Source: an uncultured Lactobacillus sp.
GTDB lineage: Bacteria > Bacillota > Bacilli > Lactobacillales > Lactobacillaceae
Direction: 5' to 3'
NCBI GenBank assembly: GCA_946477855.1
Contig: CAMKZU010000001.1
Location: 1-64,000 of the forward strand
DNA length: 64,000 bases
The position numbers were made by a program, and so were the translations under genes. Under the pieces are notes generated by a model. It was not told the origin of the DNA, ran no database searches, and saw only the letters and a program-made list of their open reading frames with translations. Each line of letters begins with the position of its first letter. Position 1 is the stretch's first letter. Positions 11,195 through 23,753 of the stretch are shown one piece after another.

Positions 11195-11226
11195 TTGACA
11201 AAAGTTATGATGCTTAGTACTATAAT
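11195..11226 (+). promoter_or_regulatory. Promoter of the lacto-usp RNA / usp transcript
   Basis: A perfect -35 box TTGACA (11195-11200) is followed by TACTATAAT (11218-11226), placing transcription start near 11230. The exact -10 register is ambiguous: TACTAT gives a 17-base spacer, TATAAT gives 20. Confidence 0.7.
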
Positions 11227-11229
11227 AAT

Positions 11230-11462
11230 TGATCTGAGTCGATCGAATAGCTTAATTGTATAAGGTTGACCGGTCAAACATAAGACATGCGAGATAGTAA
11301 ATAACTTTCGAATCGGAAAACTATCTTCAAAGATAGGATCCATATTCGTTGCGATACATCTCATTTTTTGAACACTGCGGGTTCAACAAGCATTGTTTTG
11401 CTATGTTTCGATGACTCGGATTTCTTGAGAATATTAGGAAACGGTCTATGGACCGTTTTTTT
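11230..11462 (+). ncRNA. Lacto-usp RNA (structured leader or small RNA, possibly 6S-like)
   Basis: A roughly 230-nt transcript is bounded by the promoter above and a strong terminator (AAACGGTC-TATG-GACCGTTT plus U run, 11439-11462). Its ends pair over a long distance: GAGTC.ATCGAA at 11236-11247 with TTCGATGACTC at 11407-11417. Internal hairpins include TTGACCGGTCAA and a GATAGT/ACTATC stem. The next two genes are a small hypothetical membrane protein and a usp gene, which is the gene context defining the known lacto-usp motif of lactobacilli. That motif has been proposed to be a 6S RNA equivalent. The identification rests on context and architecture; I could not run a covariance model. Confidence 0.75.
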
Positions 11463-11475
11463 GTTTGGAGATTTT

Positions 11476-11757
11476 ATGGCTATAAAAGTTGTTATCACTA
11501 TATATCTTGCAATATTACTTTTGACTGCCTTTTATTTATGGCATAATCGCCACAGTCATTTTTTAATCTATGATAGTAAAAACATTTCTAACTTCAGCTC
11601 TATCATGTCCTGGACTGCGATTATCTTGGGTTTAGAAACTTTATTGGGTCTAGTTTTAGTATTTCAGGCAAATAAGTATCTTAATTTAATTACCCTAGCT
11701 CTCAGCAGCATCACGATTTTAATTTTTAGTCTTTTACTTAATCAAAAGGGTGATTAA
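11476..11757 (+). CDS. Small three-TM membrane protein preceding usp
   Basis: A 93-residue protein with three hydrophobic segments: roughly residues 3-20, a central WTAIILGLETLLGLVLVF segment, and a C-terminal segment of leucine, isoleucine and serine. It ends in a short charged tail. I chose the ATG at 11476 because GGAG lies upstream. The track start at 11368 would read through the terminator of the upstream RNA. It is the hypothetical gene that accompanies lacto-usp RNAs and is probably co-transcribed with the usp gene 45 bases downstream by read-through or a weak promoter. Function unknown. Confidence 0.75.
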   Translation: MAIKVVITIYLAILLLTAFYLWHNRHSHFLIYDSKNISNFSSIMSWTAIILGLETLLGLVLVFQANKYLNLITLALSSITILIFSLLLNQKGD

Positions 11758-11801
11758 TTGCACTAAAATTTGGTAAAATAATGGTAAGAGAGGTGTTTTA
11801 A

Positions 11802-12257
11802 ATGATGAAACAATATCACCGTATTCAAGTCGCAGTTGATGGTTCGAAGGAAGCCGACCTAGCTTTTAAAAAAGCTATCTCTGCTGCTAAACGGAATGAT
11901 GCTGCATTGGAAATTCTGCATGTCATTGATACCAGATCTTTCCAAAATGTTTCTAGCTTTGATTCAGAGATGGTTGAGCAAGTATCAAACGATGCTAAGG
12001 AAAAATTGCAGAATTATTACAAGCAAGCTACGCAAGCTGGCGTCAAGGAAGTTCACTACTCAATTGAATTTGGAGCTCCCAAGGCAATCATTGCCCACCA
12101 GTTTCCTAAAAAGCACCAAGTTGATTTAATTGTATTAGGAGCTACTGGTCTGAACGCTGTTGAGCGCATACTAATCGGCAGTGTAACAGAATACGTTACC
12201 AGAACTGCTGATTGTGACGTCTTAGTCTGCCGTTCAAACGAAAACTTAACCAAGTAA
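11802..12257 (+). CDS. Universal stress protein, UspA family
   Basis: A 151-residue single-domain cytoplasmic Usp. The N-terminal strand reads IQVAVDGSKEADLAFKKA. The ATP-binding signature near the C-terminus (GATGLNAVERILIGSVTEYV) has the family's spaced glycines and the final Gly-Ser, so an ATP-binding homodimer is expected. AGAGAGGTG precedes the start, and a second ATG follows immediately, so the start could be one codon later. It sits behind the lacto-usp RNA and a small membrane protein and ends at a strong terminator. Its stress role is inferred from the family. Confidence 0.92.
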   Translation: MMKQYHRIQVAVDGSKEADLAFKKAISAAKRNDAALEILHVIDTRSFQNVSSFDSEMVEQVSNDAKEKLQNYYKQATQAGVKEVHYSIEFGAPKAIIAHQFPKKHQVDLIVLGATGLNAVERILIGSVTEYVTRTADCDVLVCRSNENLTK

Positions 12258-12297
12258 AAAAGAGCATTTCATTTTTGACGTGAAATGCTCTTTTTGT
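12256..12297. terminator. Bidirectional terminator between usp and rodA
   Basis: AAAAAGAGCATTTCA and TGAAATGCTCTTTTT form a perfect stem with A and T tracts on both sides. It can end both the plus-strand usp transcript and the minus-strand rodA transcript. Confidence 0.88.
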
Positions 12298-12311
12298 GTG
12301 TTATTAAATTT

Positions 12312-13505
12312 TTAGAAATCGCCTGCTTGGCTAAACATGTAGTCTTTATTATGAAACTTCATGGACAAAATCATCCCAATACCAATCATATTTCCAATAA
12401 GGGCTGAACCACCTTGGGAGATAAACGGCAACGGAATACCTGTGAGCGGCAAGAGATCAATACTCATACCAATATTTTCAAACACATGGAAAAGTATCAT
12501 CATAATTACGCCGGTTGAGACGTAGGAATAAAAGGCGTTTTTAGTATCAAATGTGATACGTACCATCTGCACAATTAAGTATAAGTAAAGCAGAATGACG
12601 GCTACACTACCAACAAAGCCGAATGATTCACCAATTACTGAATAAACCATGTCAGAGCCCCGCACTGGTACGTAAACACTCAGCTTGCCAAAGCCATTGC
12701 CAAAAATTTGTCCAGAACCAATCGACTGCATACTTTGCCACAATTGATAGGCAGCTTTAGAAGTATCAGTAGATGGATTCAGCCAAGACATAATACGTCT
12801 GAACTGGTATGGCTGGAAAAAGTGACTTAAAATTGATTGTCCTCCGGGCGTGGTAACCATGTAAATGACCACAACTCCCAAGACAAAAACTGCCGCAAAC
12901 ATTGGTGCAATTATCTTCCAGGAAATACCGGAAACCAGCACCACGCCACCAACAATTGCAATGAAGACCAGCATCGTACCGAAGTCATTTTGCAATTTTA
13001 ACAGTATGGCAATCGGTAACAGCCAAGCTAGCATTTTACCGATTAAAATCCAGTCATTTTTGATAGTATGAGCAAACTTATCGTTATGTTCACGCACGAC
13101 CCGCGCCAGCATTAATATAAAGGCTGGTTTCATGACTTCAGATGGCTGAAAAGAAATTGGCCCGAGCTTAAACCAGCTTTTGGCACCGGCATCTGCAGCA
13201 ATACTACGATTATAAAAGAACAAAACCGCAATCAAGAGCAAGATGCCAAGTCCATAAACATACGGCGCGATGCGGAAAAGTTGCTCAGCATCAAACTGAA
13301 TTACAAACACAACGATGGCCACCGAAATAATATACCAAAGTCCTTGCATTGCCACAGCTTTAACCGGGCTACCCATGTGACTGGGATCGTCAACCGCCGC
13401 AAAATAAATGGAATAAAGGCCCACTGCTGCTAGCAGCAATACAGGGACAACAATATTCCAGGCAATGCGATCAAAAAGACTGGATTTATTTTGTACTTTG
13501 ACCAT
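12312..13505 (-). CDS. rodA: Rod shape-determining protein RodA (SEDS peptidoglycan polymerase)
   Basis: A 397-residue FtsW/RodA/SpoVE family protein with about ten membrane segments. SEDS motifs are visible: KSWFKLGPISFQPSEVMKPAF and the C-terminal GIPLPFISQGGSALIGNMIGIG. Members polymerise lipid II into glycan strands during side-wall elongation, together with a class B PBP and the MreB system. It is the last gene of a minus-strand cluster with mreB, yidD and the DUF2969 gene, which supports RodA over FtsW. A 16-base gap separates it from the upstream DUF2969 gene. Confidence 0.92.
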   Translation of the reverse strand: MVKVQNKSSLFDRIAWNIVVPVLLLAAVGLYSIYFAAVDDPSHMGSPVKAVAMQGLWYIISVAIVVFVIQFDAEQLFRIAPYVYGLGILLLIAVLFFYNRSIAADAGAKSWFKLGPISFQPSEVMKPAFILMLARVVREHNDKFAHTIKNDWILIGKMLAWLLPIAILLKLQNDFGTMLVFIAIVGGVVLVSGISWKIIAPMFAAVFVLGVVVIYMVTTPGGQSILSHFFQPYQFRRIMSWLNPSTDTSKAAYQLWQSMQSIGSGQIFGNGFGKLSVYVPVRGSDMVYSVIGESFGFVGSVAVILLYLYLIVQMVRITFDTKNAFYSYVSTGVIMMILFHVFENIGMSIDLLPLTGIPLPFISQGGSALIGNMIGIGMILSMKFHNKDYMFSQAGDF

Positions 13506-13521
13506 TAATTATCACAACCTA

Positions 13522-13749
13522 TTATTTTTCATGTAAAGCAAAGTATGAAAGCAAATCATTAATGCTGCTTTCTAAGCTTTTGGCATACAAGATGCTATTG
13601 GTTTTACCAGTTGTAGCCCGGTAACGACCAGCAATTTTTTCAATTACTCCAATAGATTTTTTCTGAGGGATTACTACTTCCCAGGTCGGGTTTTCTTTTC
13701 CCTTGACTTCATTAATTTCAACGTTAATATTTTCAGGTTTTTTTGACAT
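13522..13749 (-). CDS. DUF2969 family small protein
   Basis: A 75-residue charged cytoplasmic protein resembling the DUF2969 family of Lactobacillales (NPTWEVVIPQKKSIGVIEKIAGRYRA). It has no signal peptide or membrane segment. It lies eight bases after yidD and just before rodA, so it is translated within the cell-shape cluster. The family has no established function that I know of. AGGAGAATTT precedes the ATG. Confidence 0.75.
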   Translation of the reverse strand: MSKKPENINVEINEVKGKENPTWEVVIPQKKSIGVIEKIAGRYRATTGKTNSILYAKSLESSINDLLSYFALHEK

Positions 13750-13757
13750 AAATTCTC

Positions 13758-14051
13758 CTACTTTATATTTGGATGAAACTTTTTCGCTATGATTTCATCT
13801 TCATATCGTTCTGGATGGGGATTGCGAAAAATTGTAAATTTATCTGGTACCGGATCAACTCCACCGCGCACAAAAGGATTGCAACGCAATATCCGGCAAA
13901 TTCCCATTATTAGTCCTAAAAATGGCCCAAATTTGGTCAGTGCATCAACCATATAAGTTGAGCAGGTCGGATAATAACGGCAAGACTTTGGCAAAGCCGG
14001 AGAAATAAATCTCTGGTAGATTCTAACTAAATAAATCAGTATTTTCCGCAA
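13758..14051 (-). CDS. yidD: Membrane protein insertion efficiency factor YidD
   Basis: A 97-residue YidD/DUF37 protein. It has an N-terminal amphipathic helix ([16 protein letters not shown]) and the family cysteines in [16 protein letters not shown] and ILRCNPF, followed by GGVDPVP. YidD assists insertion of membrane proteins with YidC/OxaI. The start is TTG at 14051, supported by GGAGG seven bases upstream. In many Firmicutes yidD lies elsewhere; here it is embedded in the mreB-rodA cluster. Confidence 0.9.
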   Translation of the reverse strand: MRKILIYLVRIYQRFISPALPKSCRYYPTCSTYMVDALTKFGPFLGLIMGICRILRCNPFVRGGVDPVPDKFTIFRNPHPERYEDEIIAKKFHPNIK

Positions 14052-14068
14052 ATCGAGCCTCCAAAAAA

Positions 14069-15058
14069 TTAGTGGCGCTGATGCTTTTCAATGTTCTTGA
14101 GCAAAATCCCAGTACCAAGTGCTACAGCTTCCAGTGGATGATCGGCTGTAAGTACCGGCACTTTAAGGTAATATGAAATCAGCTTGTCAATATTTTTCAA
14201 AAGTGCCCCGCCACCAGTCAGCATAATGCCACGATCAATGATATCCGCCGAAAGCTCAGGTGGTGTTTTTTCCAAAACTTCTTTAGTAGACGCGATAATA
14301 GTCATCAAGCCATCGTGGAGTGCTTCCTGGATTTCCGGTGCAGTCACGGTAGCCTGTTTTGGCAGACCATCAACCACGTCACGTCCACGAACAGTGATTG
14401 TTTCGTCCTTGTCTGGTTCAAAGGCACTACCAATTTCAATTTTAATTTGTTCAGCGGTACGTGAGCCAATCAGCAAGTTATGCTTATTTTTGATATAAGA
14501 AACAACTGCCTGGTTCATATGATCACCGGCATAGCGCAGTGATTGACTGGTAACAATTTCACCCATGGACAGCACAGCAATATCAGTAGTACCACCGCCA
14601 ATATCGATTACGATGTTGCCTTGAGGTTTAAAAATATCAAGACCAGCACCGACAGCAGCAACTTTAGGCTCAAAATCAAGGTAGACTTTGCCACCGCCAG
14701 ATTTTTCAGCAGCCTGAATAATCGCCTTCTGTTCAATTGATGTTACTCCTGTAGGAGCACAAATCAAAATATTTGGCTTGGACATAAAGCCCTTGACGTT
14801 CAGCTTTTCAATAAAGTAGGACAGCATCGCTTCAGTGATGTCGAAGTCAGCAATAACACCATTTTTTAAAGGACGAATTACGCGGATATTGCCCGGAGTT
14901 CTTCCTACCATCTTGTATGCTTCAGTTCCGACAGCTACTACTTTATTTGTACTTGTATTAACGGCAACAACTGAGGGCTCATTTAAGACAATTCCCTTGC
15001 CGGAAACATTAATGAGCACGTTTGCTGTTCCTAAATCTATTCCTATATCTCTTGCCAC
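14069..15058 (-). CDS. mreB: MreB/Mbl family cell-shape actin homologue
   Basis: A 329-residue bacterial actin. The phosphate-1 loop ([13 protein letters not shown]), phosphate-2 loop ([17 protein letters not shown]) and adenosine motif ([14 protein letters not shown]) are all visible. It polymerises under the membrane and guides RodA/PBP elongation complexes. It is upstream of yidD, DUF2969 and rodA and downstream of the ATP synthase operon, a conserved Lactobacillus order. AGGATTATC upstream of ATG supports the start. MreB and Mbl cannot be told apart from one sequence, so the symbol is provisional. Confidence 0.9.
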   Translation of the reverse strand: MARDIGIDLGTANVLINVSGKGIVLNEPSVVAVNTSTNKVVAVGTEAYKMVGRTPGNIRVIRPLKNGVIADFDITEAMLSYFIEKLNVKGFMSKPNILICAPTGVTSIEQKAIIQAAEKSGGGKVYLDFEPKVAAVGAGLDIFKPQGNIVIDIGGGTTDIAVLSMGEIVTSQSLRYAGDHMNQAVVSYIKNKHNLLIGSRTAEQIKIEIGSAFEPDKDETITVRGRDVVDGLPKQATVTAPEIQEALHDGLMTIIASTKEVLEKTPPELSADIIDRGIMLTGGGALLKNIDKLISYYLKVPVLTADHPLEAVALGTGILLKNIEKHQRH

Positions 15059-15139
15059 GATAATCCTCCATCATATTCAATGTATATTTTACCATAAAGA
15101 TTTCAAGTTTGTTTGGTACTTTATCCGCTTTACCAAGTC

Positions 15140-15370
15140 TTAAAAGAAATTACTTAATTGCAAAGAAGTATCAATTAATGTGATTAAAAAATTACCAACA
15201 AGAAAACCTAGAGCAATCGCAGCAAAAATTAGCAGCAGTTGTGCTTCAAAGACCCTGTTTTTACGAATTATTTTTTCAATGCGGACACTTTTCATAATCT
15301 GAAAGGACAAGCCGATCATAATTAAATAAATTACTATACTAATTAAGGCATGGACGCCAAGTTGAAACAT
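15140..15370 (-). CDS. DUF1146 family membrane protein
   Basis: A 76-residue protein with two membrane segments (ALISIVIYLIMIGLSFQIM and LLLIFAAIALGFLVGNFLITLI) separated by a basic loop, typical of DUF1146 (YwzB-like) proteins found just after ATP synthase operons in Firmicutes. I chose the inner ATG at 15370. The track start at 15466 would overlap atpC and read through the hairpin at 15402-15432. Function unknown. Confidence 0.78.
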   Translation of the reverse strand: MFQLGVHALISIVIYLIMIGLSFQIMKSVRIEKIIRKNRVFEAQLLLIFAAIALGFLVGNFLITLIDTSLQLSNFF

Positions 15371-15401
15371 ATTCTTTCTCACTTTTCTTAAGTCACAATA
15401 A

Positions 15402-15432
15402 AAGCGGACGCACAAAGCAGTGCATCCGCTTA
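15402..15432 (-). terminator. Terminator-like hairpin after atpC
   Basis: AAGCGGATGCAC and GTGCGTCCGCTT form a 12-bp stem between atpC and the DUF1146 gene on the minus strand. It is followed by only a few T, so it probably attenuates rather than fully ends the atp transcript. Confidence 0.6.
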
Positions 15433-15443
15433 AAACTTTAATT

Positions 15444-15881
15444 CTAATTGTCTGAATTGTAAACACTTATTCGATTGATGGCTCTTCTGAGTGCAACCTG
15501 TGCCCTCTCAAGTGATCGCTGGTCATGAGCAGCTTGAGCCTTTTTCAGTGCATTTTGTGCACGTTCTCTAGCTGCCTTAGCCCGAGATACATCAATATTG
15601 CCAGCTCGTTCAGCACTGTCAGCAATTATAGTAGCTACGTTATTGGAAAATTCAAAGTAGCCACCGCTAACAGCAATGTGATTGACAACATTATTCATTT
15701 CGCGGCTTCTTTTAACCTTAATCTCACCTATCGCCAGTGGAGTTAAAATCGGCAAGTGATTATACATCACTGAACGTTGACCATCAATTGCCCGCATTTC
15801 CACAATACTGGAGTGATGAGAAAAAATCAGTCCATCTGGAGTTACAACATTTACCATAAAAAGTTTTTCTGGATCTGCCAT
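15444..15881 (-). CDS. atpC: F1Fo ATP synthase epsilon subunit
   Basis: A 145-residue epsilon subunit of the F1 central stalk. The N-terminal beta-sandwich includes [11 protein letters not shown] and [18 protein letters not shown], and the C-terminal helical hairpin is rich in Ala/Arg ([21 protein letters not shown]). It couples gamma rotation to the catalytic sites and can inhibit ATP hydrolysis. It is the last gene of the atpBEFHAGDC operon, 11 bases after atpD. In lactobacilli the complex works mainly as an ATP-driven proton pump for acid tolerance. Confidence 0.95.
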   Translation of the reverse strand: MADPEKLFMVNVVTPDGLIFSHHSSIVEMRAIDGQRSVMYNHLPILTPLAIGEIKVKRSREMNNVVNHIAVSGGYFEFSNNVATIIADSAERAGNIDVSRAKAARERAQNALKKAQAAHDQRSLERAQVALRRAINRISVYNSDN

Positions 15882-15892
15882 TTGACATCACC

Positions 15893-17350
<1,458 letters not shown>

Positions 17351-17354
17351 TTAA

Positions 17355-18317
17355 TTATTTCAAAGCATTAGCACCACTGACAATTTCAGTAATTTCAGTA
17401 GTGATTTCTGCTTGTCTTGCACGGTTTAATTTAGTAGTTAAACTCGAAACCAAATCATCAACGTTGTCCGTAGCACTCTGCATTGCAGTCATTGAACTGG
17501 CATGCTCTGCAGTTTTGGCATCCAAAATAGCACCGTAAATTGTAGAGCGGGCATATTGAGGAATTAGTGTTGTTAAAACGGCATTAACATCAGGTTCGAT
17601 ATCGTATTCTAAGTCTTTATGAGCTTCAGCTTCTTTGACACCAATATCAATGTCAACGATCGGCAACATTTTTTCAACCCGAAATGCAGATGATAACGAA
17701 TTAATATGGTGAGTATAACAAACATACAGCTCATCATAAACTCCGTTCAAATACATTTTGATCGCAGTTGAAACAATTGGTAAAACTTCATCAAAAGTAG
17801 GTACATCAGTAATACTGTCATTTTCATACACAACATTAAGATTGTTTTTCTTGAAGAAATCAGCACCTACTGACCCAACGGCTAAGACTTTAACATCTTT
17901 ATGTTCTGCTTTTGAATCCTCAAATAGACCCATCATGTTTTTAATGACAGCACTGTTATAAGATCCGACTAGACCACGGTCACCGGTGATAACCAAATAA
18001 CCAGTAGAGTTGATCTTTTTGCGTGCCTGGACCATATCGGAAACAATTCCCAAGCCAAAGACATTTTCATAGTCAATTTTGCCAATACTTTCTTCGTCAA
18101 TTGCCACATGCTCTTTATGCAAGTGATTGACTACCTCAGCACTCATCAAACGTGATAAAGTTTGCCGCACATGATCATTATAAATTGTGTAACCTTTGTC
18201 TCGCTTTTCAGTTTGGTTTAATTTTGATGCCGAAACCATTCTCATGGCCTCAGTAATTTTACCAGTTTGCTTAACTGAAGCTATTTTCTTCTTCAACGCA
18301 AGTAAAGATGCAGGCAT
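17355..18317 (-). CDS. atpG: F1Fo ATP synthase gamma subunit
   Basis: A 320-residue gamma subunit, the rotating central shaft. The N-terminal helix ([30 protein letters not shown]) and C-terminal helix ([23 protein letters not shown]) are the conserved coiled-coil ends. [14 protein letters not shown] is the typical mid-domain strand. It lies 11 bases after atpA, with AGGAGG before the ATG. Confidence 0.96.
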   Translation of the reverse strand: MPASLLALKKKIASVKQTGKITEAMRMVSASKLNQTEKRDKGYTIYNDHVRQTLSRLMSAEVVNHLHKEHVAIDEESIGKIDYENVFGLGIVSDMVQARKKINSTGYLVITGDRGLVGSYNSAVIKNMMGLFEDSKAEHKDVKVLAVGSVGADFFKKNNLNVVYENDSITDVPTFDEVLPIVSTAIKMYLNGVYDELYVCYTHHINSLSSAFRVEKMLPIVDIDIGVKEAEAHKDLEYDIEPDVNAVLTTLIPQYARSTIYGAILDAKTAEHASSMTAMQSATDNVDDLVSSLTTKLNRARQAEITTEITEIVSGANALK

Positions 18318-18328
18318 ATAACTACCTC

Positions 18329-20402
<2,074 letters not shown>

Positions 20403-20403
<1 letters not shown>

Positions 20404-20915
20404 TATTTATTCAGCCCCTTAATAAACTGATCAACCAAATCTTTTTGGTCATCAGCAGATAAATTCTTAGAAATTACTTTTTCCGCAATCGTTACAGAAA
20501 TATCTGCTACTTGTGCACGGGCTTCGTCTAAAGCATCGGCTTTCGCCTGAGCGGCAGCGACCTTTGCTTTTTCATGAATTGAAGCTGCGTTATCATTTGC
20601 TTCTGCCACAATCTGCGTACTGGTTTTTTCAGCATTCGCCTTTGCATCAGTAAGAATTTGCGTTGCTTCTTGTCTTGAGTTCTTCAAGGCAGCTTCACGC
20701 TCATTAGCCAAAACTTCGGCCTTTTTGCGATTGTCTGCAGCCGAATCAAGATCACTGATTACCTTTTGGCGTCTTTTTTCCATCATGTCGGAGACAGGGC
20801 CCCAAGCATAATGCTTAACCAAAAGAAGCAAAATTGCGAAAACAATTAAATACCAGAGGGTATTTCCCAGGTAAATATGACCTGCTGAGGCCGCAAATAA
20901 AATTTGAAATGTCAT
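20403..20915 (-). CDS. atpF: F1Fo ATP synthase b subunit
   Basis: A 170-residue peripheral-stalk b subunit. One N-terminal membrane helix (LGNTLWYLIVFAILLLLVKHYAW) is followed by a long charged, Ala-rich coiled coil to the C-terminus. It forms a dimer holding F1 against the a subunit. It is separated from atpE by 42 bases and overlaps atpH by one base. Confidence 0.95.
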
Positions 20916-20957
20916 TTACTGCCCTTCTCTCTTTTACCTAAATTATTTTAAATAAAA

Positions 20958-21182
20958 TTAAACGAAGAGAATCAGGAAAGCAACAACAATTGCCAAAATA
21001 GGAACGGCTTCAATCAAACCAACACCGATGAACATAGTTGATCTCAAGTTACCAGCGCTTTCTGGTTGACGGGCCATGCTCTCAACGGTCTTAGTGATAA
21101 CTTTACCATTACCCCAAGAAGCTGCTAAAGCAGCAATACCAGCTACGATAGCTGCTGAGATATATTTAAAAGCTTGTGACAT
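20958..21182 (-). CDS. atpE: F1Fo ATP synthase c subunit (proteolipid)
   Basis: A 74-residue hairpin of two membrane helices with the polar loop ARQPES. The second helix has the proton-carrying Glu in [20 protein letters not shown]. It forms the rotor ring in the membrane. GGAGG lies before the ATG. It is the shortest gene of the operon and lies 18 bases after atpB. Confidence 0.96.
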   Translation of the reverse strand: MSQAFKYISAAIVAGIAALAASWGNGKVITKTVESMARQPESAGNLRSTMFIGVGLIEAVPILAIVVAFLILFV

Positions 21183-21200
21183 ATTTAAACCTCCAATAAA

Positions 21201-21914
21201 TTATTCTTTTGTAACCTTTTTTCCAACATAAACCATGGATAAGGTTACGAAAACATATGCCTGGATAGAGCCAATGAAGACAGAGAATCCTTGCCATATC
21301 ATAGCAAGCGGTGCTGCTAAAACCAAAGTGACAACACCAAAGCTAGGAGCAAAGCTGTTACCTATTAAAGTTAACAACACTTCACCTGCATAGATATTAC
21401 CATATAAACGCAAAGATAATGTCAAGAAATTAGTGACCTCTTCAATCATATTAATGGGAAACAGGAAACTAACAGGTTCGGCATAATTGCGCCAATAGCC
21501 ACCAGTACCGAATTTTTGCATTCCAAATGTAAATGAAAGAAGCAAGGTCATCATTGCAAACGACATTGTCGTCACCGGGTCTGCAGTAGGAGATTTAACA
21601 AAGATGTTATCTCCCGCTTTAACCTCTAGGAAGAGGCCTAACTGGTTCATAAACCAAATATAGATGAATAGAACAAAAGCATACAAGGAAAGGTGCTTTC
21701 TAGCATCGACATCACTGACATTGTCTTTAACAATACCATCAGTGAAGTCTATGAGGTATTCCATGATATTTTGCTTTTTATTCGGCTTCATCTCAACTTT
21801 GCGCGATAGCCAGATGCAGACAAACAATACTACAGCTGCCATTAACGTTGAGCCTATGATCCCAGACAGATCAAATGTTAAACCCAGAAATTTAAAAACA
21901 AATGATTGCTCCAA
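21201..21914 (-). CDS. atpB: F1Fo ATP synthase a subunit
   Basis: A 237-residue proton-channel subunit with about six membrane segments. The essential Arg is visible in LTLSLRLYGNIYAGEVLL. It is the first gene of the operon. No atpI is present upstream. An upstream promoter (21963-21991) and an AGGGAGG ribosome-binding site are seen. The track start appears to be TTG in LEQSFVFKFLGL context, and I accept it because the ribosome-binding site is well placed. Confidence 0.94.
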   Translation of the reverse strand: MEQSFVFKFLGLTFDLSGIIGSTLMAAVVLFVCIWLSRKVEMKPNKKQNIMEYLIDFTDGIVKDNVSDVDARKHLSLYAFVLFIYIWFMNQLGLFLEVKAGDNIFVKSPTADPVTTMSFAMMTLLLSFTFGMQKFGTGGYWRNYAEPVSFLFPINMIEEVTNFLTLSLRLYGNIYAGEVLLTLIGNSFAPSFGVVTLVLAAPLAMIWQGFSVFIGSIQAYVFVTLSMVYVGKKVTKE

Positions 21915-21962
21915 TTCTTCGTGACCTCCCTTCTCGTGCCCAAATTATCGAACACTCATACA

Positions 21963-21991
21963 ATATTAACACCATTCAATAATTTTGTGAA
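21963..21991 (-). promoter_or_regulatory. Candidate promoter of the atp operon
   Basis: TTCACA, a 17-base spacer and TAATAT lie on the minus strand about 50 bases upstream of atpB, in the gap after upp. Each hexamer deviates from consensus at one or two positions. Confidence 0.55.
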
Positions 21992-22031
21992 AAATGTAAG
22001 CGAATTTTGCGACTATTTTACCTAAAAACAG

Positions 22032-22661
22032 TTATTTCGTACCAAATAGCCTGTCGCCGGCATCCCCCAGACCTGGTGTAATATAGCCGTTTGGCAACAA
22101 TTTTTCATCTTCTGCAGCAGCATAAATATCAACGTCTGGATTTTCTTCTTGAATAGCTTTGACGCCTTCAGGAGCAGCTACTAGTACAGCCAGTTTGATA
22201 ACTTTGACGCCACGCTTTTTAAGCGCACCAATCGCCATATTAGCAGAACCACCAGTAGCAAGCATTGGATCTACAACCAAACATTCACGTTCAGCCACAT
22301 CTTTTGGCATTTTGCAGAAATACTCATGTGGCGTAAGAGTTTCTTCATCCCGGTACATGCCAATTACTCCCACCTTGGCTGACGGAATCATTTCCATAAC
22401 ACCATTAAGCATACCAATACCGGCACGTAAAATTGGCACAATCGTCATCTTTTTGCCGGCAATCTCTTTTTGGGTGGTCTTGCCAATTGGTGTTTCAATT
22501 TCAACATCTTTGAGCGGCAAATCTCTGGTAATTTCATAAGTCATCAGTCCCCCGATTTCACCGACTATCCGCCGAAACTCGTTGGAACTTGTTTCCTTAC
22601 GCCTAATAATTGTTAACTTGTGTTGAATTAACGGATGATTCAAAACCGTAAATTTGCCCAT
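22032..22661 (-). CDS. upp: Uracil phosphoribosyltransferase
   Basis: A 209-residue cytoplasmic enzyme converting uracil and PRPP to UMP. The PRPP-binding signature is [19 protein letters not shown], and the uracil-binding C-terminus is [17 protein letters not shown]. Length matches the family. AGGAGGAAAAAG precedes the ATG. It sits between the sua5 terminator and the atp promoter, so it is probably its own transcription unit or reads into atpB. Confidence 0.96.
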   Translation of the reverse strand: MGKFTVLNHPLIQHKLTIIRRKETSSNEFRRIVGEIGGLMTYEITRDLPLKDVEIETPIGKTTQKEIAGKKMTIVPILRAGIGMLNGVMEMIPSAKVGVIGMYRDEETLTPHEYFCKMPKDVAERECLVVDPMLATGGSANMAIGALKKRGVKVIKLAVLVAAPEGVKAIQEENPDVDIYAAAEDEKLLPNGYITPGLGDAGDRLFGTK

Positions 22662-22705
22662 CTTTTTCCTCCTATAAACATAATTACGTTTACGAGTATT
22701 TTAAT

Positions 22706-22735
22706 AAAAAAAGCAAAGGGTTTAAAGTCCTTTGC
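22706..22735 (-). terminator. Terminator of the tdk-prfA-prmC-sua5 operon
   Basis: AGCAAAGG and CCTTTGCT form a stem followed by seven T on the minus strand, just after sua5. It separates that operon from upp. Confidence 0.85.
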
Positions 22736-22745
22736 TAGTAAATTT

Positions 22746-23753
22746 TTATTTTGTCTGATAATGGTGGCCTGCAGCTGCCTTATTAAGCCGATTCATGTAG
22801 GCTAAGGTGTCCTCGCTGCCGTTAAATCCCTGCACAAAAATTTGTTTGATTTCGGGCTTATCGTCAAAATAACGCAAGCCTCCGAATAAATTATGATTGG
22901 CATCCGCTAAATTTTGACCTAGATTAAATTTATTAACTGCTGGCAACTTAATTTTTTTAAGCACAGTGGCTAAAGCCATCACTCCTGTCGCACTCGTCAA
23001 TTCTATATTGGCAAAATCCTGCGGATCATCAACCACGACTACTGGAGCACTGGGAGCATAATGGCGGTATTTCATCCCCGGAGCTTTTGGAACATCCTTA
23101 TCAGAAACCTTGCCGCTGTTAATTAAAACTTTTTCACCTAGGGCATTACTCAACTCTTCTGGTGTAATTGCACCAGGACGTAAAACGATTGGCGTTGCAA
23201 CAGAGAGGTCAATAATTGTTGATTCCAAGCCTACTTCTGTTGGCCCGCCATCAATAATTCCGCCAATTTTACCCTTTAAATCATGATAAACATGCTGGGC
23301 TGTAGTTGGACTGGGCTTAGTTGACGTGTTTGCTGAAGGTCCGACAATTGGATAACCCAATTTACTGATTAACTCATGAGTCAAAGCATCATTGGGACAA
23401 CGAAAAGCAACAGTGTCAAGACCACCGGTGACAGCTTTAGGCAAACTGTTTGGTTTAACATAAAGCAAAAGGGTTAAAGGACCAGGCCAAAATTTTTTAA
23501 TTAACTTTTGAGCACGTTCTGGAACTTCTTTGGCATACTTAGACATCATTTGAGCATCAGAAACGGTCACAATTAAAGGATTGTCACTAGGACGACCTTT
23601 AGCTGCGTAAACATTTTTTACAGCTTTTTCATTTGTGGCAATGGCACCTAGGCCATAGACTGTTTCTGTCGGAAAAGCAACCAACTTTCCTTCAGCAAGC
23701 AGCTTTACCGCATCATCTATTTGATCTTGTGAAAAAATTTTTGTTTCCATCAT
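22746..23753 (-). CDS. Threonylcarbamoyl-AMP synthase, Sua5 type
   Basis: A 335-residue two-domain enzyme that makes threonylcarbamoyl-AMP from threonine, bicarbonate and ATP for the t6A37 modification of tRNAs reading ANN codons. The N-terminal YrdC/TsaC domain (about 1-205) shows FPTETVYGLGAIA, KGRPSDNPLIV and GPSANTS. The linker PGMKYRHYAPSAPVVVV and a C-terminal Sua5 domain follow, so this is the long form (YwlC/Sua5) rather than TsaC. The ATG overlaps the prmC stop (ATGA), indicating coupling. Confidence 0.93.
   Translation of the reverse strand: MMETKIFSQDQIDDAVKLLAEGKLVAFPTETVYGLGAIATNEKAVKNVYAAKGRPSDNPLIVTVSDAQMMSKYAKEVPERAQKLIKKFWPGPLTLLLYVKPNSLPKAVTGGLDTVAFRCPNDALTHELISKLGYPIVGPSANTSTKPSPTTAQHVYHDLKGKIGGIIDGGPTEVGLESTIIDLSVATPIVLRPGAITPEELSNALGEKVLINSGKVSDKDVPKAPGMKYRHYAPSAPVVVVDDPQDFANIELTSATGVMALATVLKKIKLPAVNKFNLGQNLADANHNLFGGLRYFDDKPEIKQIFVQGFNGSEDTLAYMNRLNKAAAGHHYQTK

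Noticed and set aside
11182-11364. 60-aa minus-strand ORF opposite the lacto-usp RNA
   Set aside because: No ribosome-binding site; it is fully covered by the structured RNA, its promoter and its stem.
15371-15466. N-terminal extension of the DUF1146 protein
   Set aside because: It overlaps atpC and crosses a hairpin; the inner ATG gives the family-typical length.
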